A stretch of 36,790 bases of DNA from CAYTYZ01 sp964442385 (GCA_964442385.1 CAYTYZ010000013.1:1-36790); one strand, 5' to 3'; positions 7,375 to 14,797 are shown, numbered from the stretch's first letter. A program made the numbers and translations. The notes: generated by a model from the letters alone, not told the origin.

Positions 7375-7878
7375 TTGGAACAAATAAATACCGCAAAAGT
7401 ACTATTGGTAAATCGGGCTATTGTAATAAACCCTGCTAAAAAATTTTTATTAATCAAACGCGCTTCGTCGAGCAGTTGGAAACCAAGCAAATGGGAACTT
7501 CCCGGAGGTAAACTTGAGGAAGGTCAAGATATAAATTTTGCCATGGAAAGAGAAGTATTTGAAGAAACTGGCTTACCCGCAATTGTTGTGTCTAGGCTTG
7601 CATATTACTCTAGCCATCTATTAACCCAAGCCAATGTGTCAAACTCCAACTATATTGGCTTAACTTTGGTAGAACTCGTAGGCATAGCTAAAACAGAACA
7701 TACTGAAGTTATAATAAGCAAAGAACATAGTGATTTTCGCTGGGTTACCCTAAATGATTTTATGTCACTAGATGTAACCGATGAAGCCAGAATTGCAATC
7801 CTAAGCCTAAAAAACACTCTTATGGACAAGTATTTAACACTAGGATGTTTAATTCCAGAATTAAGCCAAAGGGACTAA
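7375..7878 (+). CDS. Nudix hydrolase
   Basis: A 167-residue protein with a Nudix box GGKLEEGQD...REVFEETGL following a 'WKPSKWELPGGK' strand. The consensus GX5EX7REUXEEXGU is met except that the first Glu is Gln; the metal-binding REVFEE core is intact. It presumably hydrolyses a nucleoside diphosphate derivative; the substrate is not evident. The start is probably TTG 7375, with no Shine-Dalgarno site; TTG 7405 is an alternative. It is convergent with the second galE and their stop codons overlap. Confidence 0.85.
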   Translation: MEQINTAKVLLVNRAIVINPAKKFLLIKRASSSSWKPSKWELPGGKLEEGQDINFAMEREVFEETGLPAIVVSRLAYYSSHLLTQANVSNSNYIGLTLVELVGIAKTEHTEVIISKEHSDFRWVTLNDFMSLDVTDEARIAILSLKNTLMDKYLTLGCLIPELSQRD

Positions 7879-8846
7879 TTATTCTTCTTAAACCACATCC
7901 AGGCACTTTCAACAATTTTATCTAGCTCAGTCCATTTTGGCTCCCAACCCAGCTTATCTTTAGCCTTTTGACTAGATGCCAAAAGTGTCATCGGGTCGCC
8001 TTCTCGTCTGCCCACTTCTTCCACCCGAAAATCTTTTCCTGTTACCCGCTTAACAGACTCTATAACTTCTCTAACTGTATAGCCCTTTCCACTACCCAAG
8101 TTAAAGCAATCGCTTTTGCCACCGTTATCTAAATACTTTATCGCCAAACTATGGGCCAAAGCCAGATCTTCCACATGGATATAATCTCTCATACAAGTAC
8201 CATCTTTGGTTTCCCAGTCCGTTCCAAACAGTTTCATTTCTGGCCTTTTACCAACAATAGCTTCAAAACAAGCAGCCATTAAATGAGTGGCTGGCTCATA
8301 CAGCTGCCCCACAGTGCCATCGCTACTAGCTCCGCAGACATTAAAAAAACGAAAAATTACATATTCCAGTCCCCAAGCCAGTCTAGCGTCAGCAAATAAC
8401 TGTTCCACCATTAATTTACTTCTACCGTAGGGGTTAACGGGAACTTGTGCATGAAGTTCGTCAATTGGAGTGTACTTGGGTTCACCATAAGTTGCTGCGG
8501 TGGATGAAAATAGTATTTTTTTTACTCCAAACTCTCTCATTGCCTTTAAAAGTCCAACTGTATTACAAAAATTATTTTGGTAATATTTTTCAGGTTCTTT
8601 AACTGACTCACCAACTTCAATAAAAGCCGCGCAGTGCACCACCAACTCAATTTGATTTTCCCTAAATATTTGCTCCAAAAGCACACCATCTTCCACATCA
8701 CCTTTTATAAATTTGCCCCATTTTACCAACTTTTCATAACCCTTTGAAAGATTATCCAAAATAATTGTCTCGTGGCCCTCAGAGGACAATAGCTTATTAA
8801 CATGAGACCCAATATATCCAGCTCCGCCAGTGATTAGTATTTTCAT
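7875..8846 (-). CDS. galE: UDP-glucose 4-epimerase
   Basis: A 323-residue extended SDR that fits GalE consensus closely: GGAGYIG (7-13), CAAFIEVGES (72-81), SSTAATYGE (114-122), Y140-x3-K144, and RREGDP near the C-terminus. It interconverts UDP-glucose and UDP-galactose or the N-acetyl forms for cell-surface glycans; which one cannot be told. It follows a membrane-anchored hypothetical gene by 4 nt and probably shares its transcript, which starts at tRNA-Gly(TCC). The last part is nearly identical at DNA level to copy 1, so the two arose by duplication. Confidence 0.92.
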   Translation of the reverse strand: MKILITGGAGYIGSHVNKLLSSEGHETIILDNLSKGYEKLVKWGKFIKGDVEDGVLLEQIFRENQIELVVHCAAFIEVGESVKEPEKYYQNNFCNTVGLLKAMREFGVKKILFSSTAATYGEPKYTPIDELHAQVPVNPYGRSKLMVEQLFADARLAWGLEYVIFRFFNVCGASSDGTVGQLYEPATHLMAACFEAIVGKRPEMKLFGTDWETKDGTCMRDYIHVEDLALAHSLAIKYLDNGGKSDCFNLGSGKGYTVREVIESVKRVTGKDFRVEEVGRREGDPMTLLASSQKAKDKLGWEPKWTELDKIVESAWMWFKKNN

Positions 8847-8850
8847 TTAA

Positions 8851-9603
8851 TTATTGTAAGCCATCACCCAATCCAGCACAAATCTTAGAATTTTCAACTG
8901 AAACTGCTCCATTTTTGTCAACCTCAATACAGTTTTGCTCCACCACCCTAACTCCGCTTCCCTCCAATACGAAATTGAATAATACTTCCCCATCTTTTTC
9001 CTTGAAATACAATTTTTTACCGGCAAAACTTTGTTGTGCTTCCCAGTTTTTATACTTAGCTAACTGTAATTCAACCATATTTAAGGCTTCCCACACCTTC
9101 GGATATTTCAATTCTATATATCTTTTTTTTGCAAACCAAGATTGGTTTGAAGTAAGTCTAACTGGGTTGAGGGACAGTTCCACTGGCCACAGCTTTACCA
9201 AACTATTCCAATTGTTTGAACCATCCTCTGGGTCAGAATGTGCAACTATTTTTTTACTTTTCCTATCATATTCAAATCTTATAAACATGGAAAACCCTGA
9301 TTCAATAGATAGGTCGCCATTTGCCTTCATATAACTAAAACTAGAACAATCTGCCCAAGTAAAGACATATTTTTCATCGTGTCCGTACTCTTTGACATAA
9401 CAATACATACTATTTTTTGTCTCCAAGTAATCCAGTATATTTTTACTAATCTCTGGATCAGATAGGGTAGTAAAGGTCCCAACTAAATGGGCTTGTTCCA
9501 AGACAGGCAGTTTTGGCAAAGATTTTTTATTCCACGCAAGGTTTAGCAATAATAGAAATAAAATGAAAACAAAAACCAAACCCAGTGCTAACACCTTTTT
9601 CAT
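8851..9603 (-). CDS. membrane-anchored hypothetical protein (250 aa)
   Basis: An N-terminal hydrophobic segment (about residues 4-23) with a leading KK acts as a signal anchor, leaving about 225 residues outside the membrane. The outer domain is rich in Trp, Tyr and Lys and has several Cys; no family is recognised. ATG 9603 follows the encoded CCA end of tRNA-Gly(TCC) after one nucleotide, the same start geometry as at 2909 and 3318, so this mRNA may be made by tRNA processing. galE begins 4 nt after its stop. Confidence 0.7.
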   Translation of the reverse strand: MKKVLALGLVFVFILFLLLLNLAWNKKSLPKLPVLEQAHLVGTFTTLSDPEISKNILDYLETKNSMYCYVKEYGHDEKYVFTWADCSSFSYMKANGDLSIESGFSMFIRFEYDRKSKKIVAHSDPEDGSNNWNSLVKLWPVELSLNPVRLTSNQSWFAKKRYIELKYPKVWEALNMVELQLAKYKNWEAQQSFAGKKLYFKEKDGEVLFNFVLEGSGVRVVEQNCIEVDKNGAVSVENSKICAGLGDGLQ

Positions 9604-9604
9604 C

Positions 9605-9678
9605 TGGAGCGGGATAGGGGAATTGAACCCCTTACCTCAGTTTGGAAAACTGACGTTTTACCGGTAAACTAATCCCGC
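9605..9678 (-). tRNA. tRNA-Gly(TCC) with encoded CCA
   Basis: Acceptor GCGGGAT/ATCCCGC, discriminator T, anticodon loop TTTCCAA giving TCC, and CCA encoded at 9605-9607. The next gene's ATG begins one nucleotide after the CCA. Confidence 0.95.
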
Positions 9679-9719
9679 ACTACGTCTATTTTACTATACT
9701 TCTCCCAAACTCTCTACCT

Positions 9720-10148
9720 CTACTCCTCAATTTCATTTATCTTTTTATACCTAGACAAAAGTGGCATGTTTAAAATTTCAACTGGGGCAAGATTTACCAG
9801 ATCCGATACACTTATTTTTGCAAAAGACGTCAGCAGTGAACCTTCACCATCGATAAATAACAAAAACTGATTGTGTTGATGTAAATCAGATCTCCTAAAA
9901 TTATTATGATGCACTAAAAACGGTTTAGCTTCATCCCTTGATGCAACCCACAGGTCAGGTGCATACTCAGCCGGAAAGTGCCAGATCTCCATAGCAGTAA
10001 AGATATCCCTATCTGCACCATTCTTCTGATCTCTAACTCGACGTACTACCAATTCATGTGGATCTTCTAGTCGAGCCTCAGGAAAACAATCTTCACAAAG
10101 CCCAATAACTCGTCCTAAAAAAATTTTAATCTTTGCTTTTTCAGTCAT
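9720..10148 (-). CDS. hypothetical C-x2-C protein, paralogue of the next upstream gene
   Basis: 142 residues with an N-terminal GLCEDCF motif, a central 'MEIWHF' strand, a His-rich loop (HHNN...HQHN) and 'FLLFIDGEG'. The upstream neighbour has the same order of features (GMCGSCF, MSIFHF, NLFIEDK), so the two are paralogues in tandem, 3 nt apart and presumably co-transcribed. A single C-x2-C plus His residues could bind a metal. I do not recognise a characterised family. Confidence 0.65.
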   Translation of the reverse strand: MTEKAKIKIFLGRVIGLCEDCFPEARLEDPHELVVRRVRDQKNGADRDIFTAMEIWHFPAEYAPDLWVASRDEAKPFLVHHNNFRRSDLHQHNQFLLFIDGEGSLLTSFAKISVSDLVNLAPVEILNMPLLSRYKKINEIEE

Positions 10149-10151
10149 TGT

Positions 10152-10550
10152 TTAATTTATCACCCGGCGAGATCTTCGGCCCATTTCTGTAGCCAAAAAG
10201 CTATCCTCAACTTGTAATCTAGAAATTCGAGTATCTCGGACTCTAAGTTGTAAAACACCTAATTTAAATATTCCCACATCTGACTTGTCCTCAATAAATA
10301 GGTTAAACGATGCATGCCCCCTGATAGATTCTAAATGCGAAAAATACTTCCCCAAATCAACTCTCTTTACCAACCAAGCAGTTTGGGCTTGTCCTTCAAA
10401 GTGAAAAATTGACATACTGCCCACAATTATTCCCTTTCCTGATGCAATCAACTCCTCCATACCCTTCCTATTGCCTTCAAATTTACTAACAAAACAACTG
10501 CCACACATACCCCAAACCAAAGAGAAATCAATTCGTTCATCTTTAAACAT
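10152..10550 (-). CDS. hypothetical C-x2-C protein, first gene of a tandem pair
   Basis: 132 residues with GMCGSCF near the N-terminus, then alternating strands and a basic C-terminus. It resembles the following gene in motif order and spacing. A TATAAT box (10559-10564) lies 8 nt before ATG 10550, so the mRNA has little or no leader. The promoter region is shared divergently with the SPFH gene at 10587, whose own -10 box is only 12 nt away. Function unknown. Confidence 0.65.
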   Translation of the reverse strand: MFKDERIDFSLVWGMCGSCFVSKFEGNRKGMEELIASGKGIIVGSMSIFHFEGQAQTAWLVKRVDLGKYFSHLESIRGHASFNLFIEDKSDVGIFKLGVLQLRVRDTRISRLQVEDSFLATEMGRRSRRVIN

Positions 10551-10586
10551 TTGGCTAGATTATATCAAAGTGGTATATAATACTTT

Positions 10587-11411
10587 ATGAAAACCTCACA
10601 AATCCTAAAATTATCGGTTCCCATTATTGTCATATTCTTATTACTAGTTTTTTCGCCCTTTGGCATAATTAACCCCGGTGAAACAGGTATTAGAATTCGT
10701 CTAGGTCAAGTTACTGGAACTTTAGACCAAGGTTTGTTTTTCCAAATCCCCATTATCGAACAGGTCAAGATAATAGAAACTAGAACTAAAACAATTAGCT
10801 ATGATAATAAAAGAAAAACAGGTGACGAGACCGAATCTAGCTCACTTTTTGCAGCTTCACGGGACTTGCAAGATGTCCAAATCGCGACTGTGGTAAATTA
10901 TCGCCTAAATCGAGACAAGGTAATTGATATTTACACCCAATATGGACTGGGTTTTGAATCAAACGTGGTAGAACCAGTTATTCGAGAAACTGTCAAGTCA
11001 GTTGCCTCACAATTTACTGCCGAAGAACTAGTTACTAAAAGATTTGATTTTTCTGATAAAGTTAATACAAAATTAGCCGAAAGATTGGCCGAAAAATACG
11101 TTATTTTAGAAAAGTTTTCTGTAACTAATTTTGAATTTTCCAAGACCTTTACCGAGGCCGTAGAGCGCAAGGCTACAGCCGAACAAGAAGCCTTGGCGTC
11201 CAAAAACAAACTTGAACAGGTTAAATATGAAGCCGAACAGCAAATTGCTAAAGCTAAAGCTGAAGCTGAAACTATTAAAATCCAAAGTGAAGCTATTCAA
11301 AGTGCTGGTGGGGCCAGTTATGTCCAGTTAAAAGCCATAGAAAGATGGGATGGTAAACTACCAACCCAATTTATTCCAGGCCAGTCTCTACCGTTTCTAA
11401 ATTTAAGATAA
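10587..11411 (+). CDS. SPFH/prohibitin (HflC-like) membrane protein
   Basis: A 274-residue protein with one N-terminal membrane helix (about residues 8-27), then the SPFH domain beginning NPGETGIRIRLGQVTG, and a C-terminal Ala/Glu/Lys-rich coiled coil (about residues 188-235). This is the layout of HflC, prohibitin and stomatin-like proteins, which form membrane-bound rings around proteases or membrane microdomains. No HflK partner or FtsH gene is visible in the window. A TATAAT box at 10576-10581 lies 5 nt before the ATG, so it is probably leaderless. Confidence 0.9.
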   Translation: MKTSQILKLSVPIIVIFLLLVFSPFGIINPGETGIRIRLGQVTGTLDQGLFFQIPIIEQVKIIETRTKTISYDNKRKTGDETESSSLFAASRDLQDVQIATVVNYRLNRDKVIDIYTQYGLGFESNVVEPVIRETVKSVASQFTAEELVTKRFDFSDKVNTKLAERLAEKYVILEKFSVTNFEFSKTFTEAVERKATAEQEALASKNKLEQVKYEAEQQIAKAKAEAETIKIQSEAIQSAGGASYVQLKAIERWDGKLPTQFIPGQSLPFLNLR

Positions 11412-11417
11412 TTGGGC

Positions 11418-11446
11418 TTGACATATAACCTATAGTAGATTATACT
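11418..11446 (+). promoter_or_regulatory. sigma-70-type promoter of the 57-aa membrane protein gene
   Basis: A perfect TTGACA (11418-11423) and TATACT (11441-11446) are separated by 17 nt. The leader that follows can fold (CTTATGT with ACATAGG) before a GGAGG site at 11513-11518. Confidence 0.8.
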
Positions 11447-11522
11447 TAACTACTTATGTCTAAATACATAGGTTTATTGTGACAATTGTGCCACAGTAAA
11501 TGCACCTTTATTGGAGGACAGA

Positions 11523-11696
11523 GTGAATAAGAAGAATTTTTCCTTGGGTCAAGCCTTGGGAATTCTGCTTGGGCTAACGGTTGGCAATTTTGCTTTCCAG
11601 GTTTTTCAGGCTGTTCCAAACTGGGGCCAAGCCCTTGATAGGAGTTTCTTTCAGTCAGTTGCAGTGTTTGTGGTATATACTCTTGTCAACCGTTAG
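11523..11696 (+). CDS. small membrane protein (57 aa), hypothetical
   Basis: Start set at GTG 11523, five nucleotides after GGAGGA; an upstream TTG at 11511 would overlap the ribosome binding site. The protein has two hydrophobic segments (about residues 9-24 and 44-54) separated by a short Pro/Asn/Trp loop. It is a self-contained transcription unit: consensus promoter, leader, ribosome binding site and a strong terminator. The same design occurs in the membrane-protein cassettes at 12211 and 25142-26978. Function unknown. Confidence 0.7.
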   Translation: MNKKNFSLGQALGILLGLTVGNFAFQVFQAVPNWGQALDRSFFQSVAVFVVYTLVNR

Positions 11697-11705
11697 TCAT
11701 ATGTT

Positions 11706-11750
11706 ATACAGGTGAAGATGACTTTATCTTCACCTGTATAACACTTTTTT
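11706..11750 (+). terminator. strong intrinsic terminator
   Basis: A perfect 14-bp stem ATACAGGTGAAGAT/ATCTTCACCTGTAT with a 6-nt loop is followed by a six-T run. Confidence 0.93.
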
Positions 11751-11839
11751 AAAAATCATTTACTTACAAGCTTAAATACGCCATATGCTATGTTTTCAAA
11801 TTTCAAAAGACAGCACAGCCTTTTTTTATTTTTTGTCCC

Positions 11840-11930
11840 TTAAACAGATTTCTTTTCCCCTAAAATAGGCTAGAATATACCTATTGCCGCAGTGTCCTCC
11901 AAGGGCGGATAAAGTGGAACAGGTACCACG
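11840..11930 (+). pseudogene. degenerate promoter-plus-5' copy of tRNA-Leu(TAA) split by a 19-nt palindromic insert
   Basis: The promoter region and first nine tRNA bases of tRNA-Leu(TAA) occur twice in tandem. In this upstream copy GCCGCAGTG (11886-11894) is followed by TCCTCCAAGGGCGGATAAA (11895-11913) and then by GTGGAACAGGTACCACG, a D-arm-like continuation. The intact copy starts about 92 nt downstream with the same promoter sequence. Positions 11751-11839 hold nothing else that I recognise. Confidence 0.85.
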
Positions 11931-11979
11931 GCCTTAAACAGATTTCTTTTTTCCCAAAATAGGCTAGAATATACCTATT

Positions 11980-12067
11980 GCCGCGGTGGTGGAACTGGTA
12001 TACACGCAGGACTTAAAATCCTGTCCGCCTTAAACGGATGTGGGTTCGATTCCCACCCGCGGCACCA
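11980..12067 (+). tRNA. tRNA-Leu(TAA) with encoded CCA
   Basis: Class II tRNA, acceptor GCCGCGG/CCGCGGC, discriminator A, encoded CCA, anticodon loop CTTAAAA giving TAA, long variable arm. A 3' fragment of it recurs at 12539-12555. Confidence 0.96.
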
Positions 12068-12100
12068 GGTAGAAAAAATCAAAACACTTTCTTGTCATGA

Positions 12101-12210
12101 TTGCCCTTGTACTTCTTATATGTTATATTATAAGTATCATCGGATTCGAAAAAATTCGATGATGTCTGAGACACATTTGTCGCAGAGTACCGCTCTTTGA
12201 AGGAGGAAAG
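12101..12210 (+). promoter_or_regulatory. promoter and hairpin leader of the 59-aa membrane protein gene
   Basis: TTGCCC (12101-12106) and TATATT (12124-12129) have 17-nt spacing. CATCG/CGATG (12138-12142 with 12157-12161) plus inner ATT/AAT pairs make a leader hairpin. 'CGCTCTTTGA' just before AGGAGG is also present in the leaders at 25629-26700. Confidence 0.7.
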
Positions 12211-12390
12211 GTGAAGAAACTGTTGATATTCTTGGGTATAGCCATAATCGGTAGCCCGACTGCGGTTATCGTCGACAAGCTCATTGGCTTCAACATCATG
12301 TCAGATGTCAGTATTAGTGCCATAGCCATCCACACTGTGATTCGCATGCTTTTGGGAGTTATACTCTGGAAAGTAGTCTGGAAAAAGTAG
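12211..12390 (+). CDS. small membrane protein (59 aa), hypothetical
   Basis: Starts at GTG 12211 after AGGAGGAAAG. Two hydrophobic stretches (about residues 4-20 and 38-53) flank a polar segment, and the end is basic (WKVVWKK). It has its own promoter, leader and terminator. It lies between tRNA-Leu(TAA) and a 17-nt remnant of the same tRNA's 3' end (12539-12555), so it looks like a one-gene insert at a tRNA. The leader element GCTCTTTGA is shared with the membrane-protein array at 25.6-26.7 kb. Function unknown. Confidence 0.7.
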   Translation: MKKLLIFLGIAIIGSPTAVIVDKLIGFNIMSDVSISAIAIHTVIRMLLGVILWKVVWKK

Positions 12391-12412
12391 CAGCCCAAAC
12401 GCCGCTACCAAA

Positions 12413-12455
12413 TGGGCCCCCATGTACAAAATCATGTGAGGGCCCAATCTTTTTT
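12413..12455 (+). terminator. intrinsic terminator of the 59-aa membrane protein gene
   Basis: TGGGCCC pairs with GGGCCCA (12413-12419 with 12440-12446), an inner CATG/CATG extends the stem, and ATCTTTTTT follows. Confidence 0.88.
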
Positions 12456-12538
12456 GATTTTTCCAATAGTTAAACTTAAAATGTATTTGTGTTTGATACG
12501 CATCTAGTGAATTATGAATTGCATGACATTGAAAACAA

Positions 12539-12555
12539 ATTCCCACCCACGGCAC
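12539..12555 (+). pseudogene. 3' remnant of tRNA-Leu(TAA)
   Basis: ATTCCCACCCACGGCAC matches the T-arm and acceptor strand of tRNA-Leu(TAA) with one substitution, 471 nt downstream of the intact tRNA end. It closes the small cassette that holds the 59-aa membrane protein gene. Confidence 0.6.
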
Positions 12556-12591
12556 ATAAAAATCATACTTTGTTTTGATATAATTTAACTT

Positions 12592-13410
12592 ACGAAATAC
12601 ATAAGTAAATTACTACTCATTTTGCTTATCACATTCCTAATTACCGCAGGATACATGATTACTTTTAAAAATAATCTTGCTCCAAATGCAACTGTAATTC
12701 AATTTCCGCTAACTGACAATAAAGCTAAATATTATATTTCCGGCAACCTACAATTATTTTTCATAAAAGATAATATTGAAAAAAGTGTAGCTATAAAAAA
12801 TGGTGCAAGTTACCAGAATAACATTGGAGACCAAGTAAAAGTAAGTGGCAGGTTTGTTGAGATTGCCCACACAGTTTATTGTATTAAAGCCCCATGCCCT
12901 CCAATTAAAGAAACCCAACTAGAAATAGATTCTATTCAAGTAATCAAGGCCAAAGACGCTTCATTTTTTGCCAATAATAATTCTTATGACGATGACCATA
13001 CTACATTTAAATTTCCTAACGGTTTTAGTCACAACACTATTTGCAATTCTCAAGACAATCATTGTACGGTCAATTTTGTACCTACCTATAATCCCTATGG
13101 AAAAGACTTTTCATTCTCAACCTTTCAATTAATAGATGATAAAGGTAAGACCAGAAATGCTAGTTGGTTCTGGGATCCCGAATTTAAGATCCTTTCTTCG
13201 AAAAAAATTATAAAAAACAACACCCAATGGACAAAAATGGATGTACAAATAAACTATACCGGCCTGGTGGCTACTTATTACCGACTGGCTCACGATAACA
13301 ATTTATATGAATTTGGTCAATTAAAGAATACAGACGGGACAGCTGATTTAAACACTGTAAAAATTACTGAAGGTATTTTAGAAACATTCAGTATCAAGAA
13401 AGAATTTTAA
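12592..13410 (+). CDS. secreted or membrane-anchored hypothetical protein, apparent ACG start
   Basis: From codon 12592 the frame reads (ACG)KYISKLLLILLITFLITAGY, an ideal signal peptide or anchor. A TATAAT box (12579-12584) ends 7 nt before that ACG, the leaderless spacing used by many genes here. The first conventional starts are TTG 12622, inside the hydrophobic stretch, and ATG 12655, behind it. I therefore favour an ACG start or a recent ATG-to-ACG change. The external part (about 240 residues) is beta-rich, with an OB-like segment (residues about 55-110: 'GDQVKVSGRFVEI') containing C-x5-C, and no recognised enzyme motif. It is convergent with the Ldh-family gene. Confidence 0.65.
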   Translation, partial: TKYISKLLLILLITFLITAGYMITFKNNLAPNATVIQFPLTDNKAKYYISGNLQLFFIKDNIEKSVAIKNGASYQNNIGDQVKVSGRFVEIAHTVYCIKAPCPPIKETQLEIDSIQVIKAKDASFFANNNSYDDDHTTFKFPNGFSHNTICNSQDNHCTVNFVPTYNPYGKDFSFSTFQLIDDKGKTRNASWFWDPEFKILSSKKIIKNNTQWTKMDVQINYTGLVATYYRLAHDNNLYEFGQLKNTDGTADLNTVKITEGILETFSIKKEF

Positions 13411-13411
13411 C

Positions 13412-14425
13412 TTAATTTTTTTTGTTATTGATCTCGTTAAAAACCTTGGCAAACTTGTCCCAATCCTTATCCTCAATTTCTACAATTCCTTGTTTTAAAA
13501 AGTCTTCCAAACGTTTAGATCCCCGTAGTCCTGGCACTCGTACTGGCTCTGTTGGATCAACAGGTGGCACAGCCAACAAATCGTTTACTAATTTAGTAGT
13601 AGAGTCTTTAAAATCACTAATATCTCCAAAAGCTGCCGGATCAATCACAATAATAAGTGTCCCAATATATCGCTGCGAGTCTAGTGGCTGGTCCAAACCA
13701 CTTTTTCCGCGCACTAATGCTCCACTAAGAACATCTATCAGCAAATTAATGGCATAACCCTTAAACCCTCCAAAAGGTAAAATTGCTACTGCCAGGTTCG
13801 GATCCACCGTTAGGTTGCCATCTTTGTCTACATAAGCATTCTCAGGCAACTTTTGGCCATTTTCCTTAGCCTGCCCAATCCGTCCATAAGCATGCATGGC
13901 CGTAGCCGCATCAAAGACAATGGGGTAATTATGGGTAGGAATACCGTAGGCTAGGGGATTGGTACCAGTTACGTCTTTTCTACCACCAAAAGGCACCACT
14001 CCTTGAGGACCACCGTTTTCCACAATAATCGCTATGCAATCTTTTTGAGCAATCCTTCGGCTAAATACGTCAAAAAACTCATTGTAAGTACTGTCATAGA
14101 TACCCAATGCATATATGCCCTGGGCTTTGGCCTTCGTAATAACTTCACCCAATCTATCACCAGTAATTAGAGGAGCCAGTCTGCCATTACCCTTTATAAG
14201 TTGCATGGCTGGCTTGTCTACCACCACTTCTTCTAAATTATTTTCCAAATTACTAAACAACCTGGCATGTTTTCCTGCCAGTTCCCCAACTGCGCTAAAC
14301 TGATTACCGATCATTTCTTGCTCACAAACCAACTCTGTCAAAGTAGCAGCATCTTTTTCATTTAGACCAGAATGTTGCAGGTAATCCAAAACTTGCCTCT
14401 TTAAATCAGCTATTTTTATTTTCAT
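13412..14425 (-). CDS. Ldh-family (malate/L-lactate/ureidoglycolate) oxidoreductase, possibly catalytically altered
   Basis: A 337-residue member of the NAD(P)-dependent Ldh_2 family: 'TGTNPLAYGIP' and 'LPFGGFKGYAINLLIDVLSGAL' are the family's cofactor and structural motifs, and length is normal. The family's catalytic His, usually in an N-H-F-G context, is not there: the matching stretch reads STYNEFFDVFSRR. So the protein may have lost or changed the usual 2-hydroxyacid oxidation. It is a single gene convergent with the secreted protein at 12592, their ends 1 nt apart. Confidence 0.85.
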   Translation of the reverse strand: MKIKIADLKRQVLDYLQHSGLNEKDAATLTELVCEQEMIGNQFSAVGELAGKHARLFSNLENNLEEVVVDKPAMQLIKGNGRLAPLITGDRLGEVITKAKAQGIYALGIYDSTYNEFFDVFSRRIAQKDCIAIIVENGGPQGVVPFGGRKDVTGTNPLAYGIPTHNYPIVFDAATAMHAYGRIGQAKENGQKLPENAYVDKDGNLTVDPNLAVAILPFGGFKGYAINLLIDVLSGALVRGKSGLDQPLDSQRYIGTLIIVIDPAAFGDISDFKDSTTKLVNDLLAVPPVDPTEPVRVPGLRGSKRLEDFLKQGIVEIEDKDWDKFAKVFNEINNKKN

Positions 14426-14518
14426 AAATCTATTTCTAGAACAATATTACCACTCTTTTTGATACAATCAGCTTATCGTAACGTTAAAGCGGGCCCGCCC
14501 GCCGAAGCGAAGCGTAGG

Positions 14519-14592
14519 CGGGGATTGGCGCAATTGGCTAGCGCGCATGGTTTGGGACCATGAGGCTGTAGGTTCGAATCCTATATCCCCGA
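14519..14592 (+). tRNA. tRNA-Pro(TGG)
   Basis: Acceptor CGGGGAT/ATCCCCG, discriminator A, anticodon loop TTTGGGA giving TGG; 74 nt. GC-rich palindromic sequence (CCCGCC...GGCGGG, about 14496-14522) runs into its 5' end. Confidence 0.95.
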
Positions 14593-14597
14593 CAGAA

Positions 14598-14717
14598 TTT
14601 GGCGCAACCCTCCCGCAAGTCCACCATAGGCGGATGAAGAGGGTTGGCTAGCGCTGTAGGTTTGCTTGCCTGAATCACCAAGCAAAGCTGAGTGGACAGG
14701 ATTCCTATATCCCCGAC
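14598..14717 (+). repeat. degenerate tRNA-Pro copy with hairpin inserts (left direct repeat)
   Basis: Pieces of tRNA-Pro appear in order: GGCGCAA, then an insert (GTCCACCATAGGCGGAT inside a CCCTC/GAGGG stem), TTGGCTAGCGC, TGTAGGTT, a second insert with TTGCTT...AAGCAA and GAGTGGACA, and finally GGATTCCTATATCCCCGACA, the tRNA 3' end. The anticodon arm is missing. GTCCAC in the first insert can pair with GTGGAC in the second. A closely related copy lies at 15600-15721. Confidence 0.8.
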
Positions 14718-14797
14718 AAAAAGTGAATATTATTGTCTTTTTCCGTGATAATTTCGATTGATAGATTATCTGTTTTCAGTATAATAAAACAAATCTT

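Noticed and set aside
11895..11913. CCTCC in the tRNA-Leu insert as a deliberate anti-Shine-Dalgarno regulator
   Set aside because: Only two of the three inserts have CCTCC (the third has CCGCC), so pairing with ribosome binding sites is not the shared constraint.
12024..12042. GTCCGCCTTAAACGGATG in tRNA-Leu(TAA) counted as another palindrome insertion
   Set aside because: It is the normal long variable arm of a class II tRNA; the resemblance to the palindrome family may be chance.
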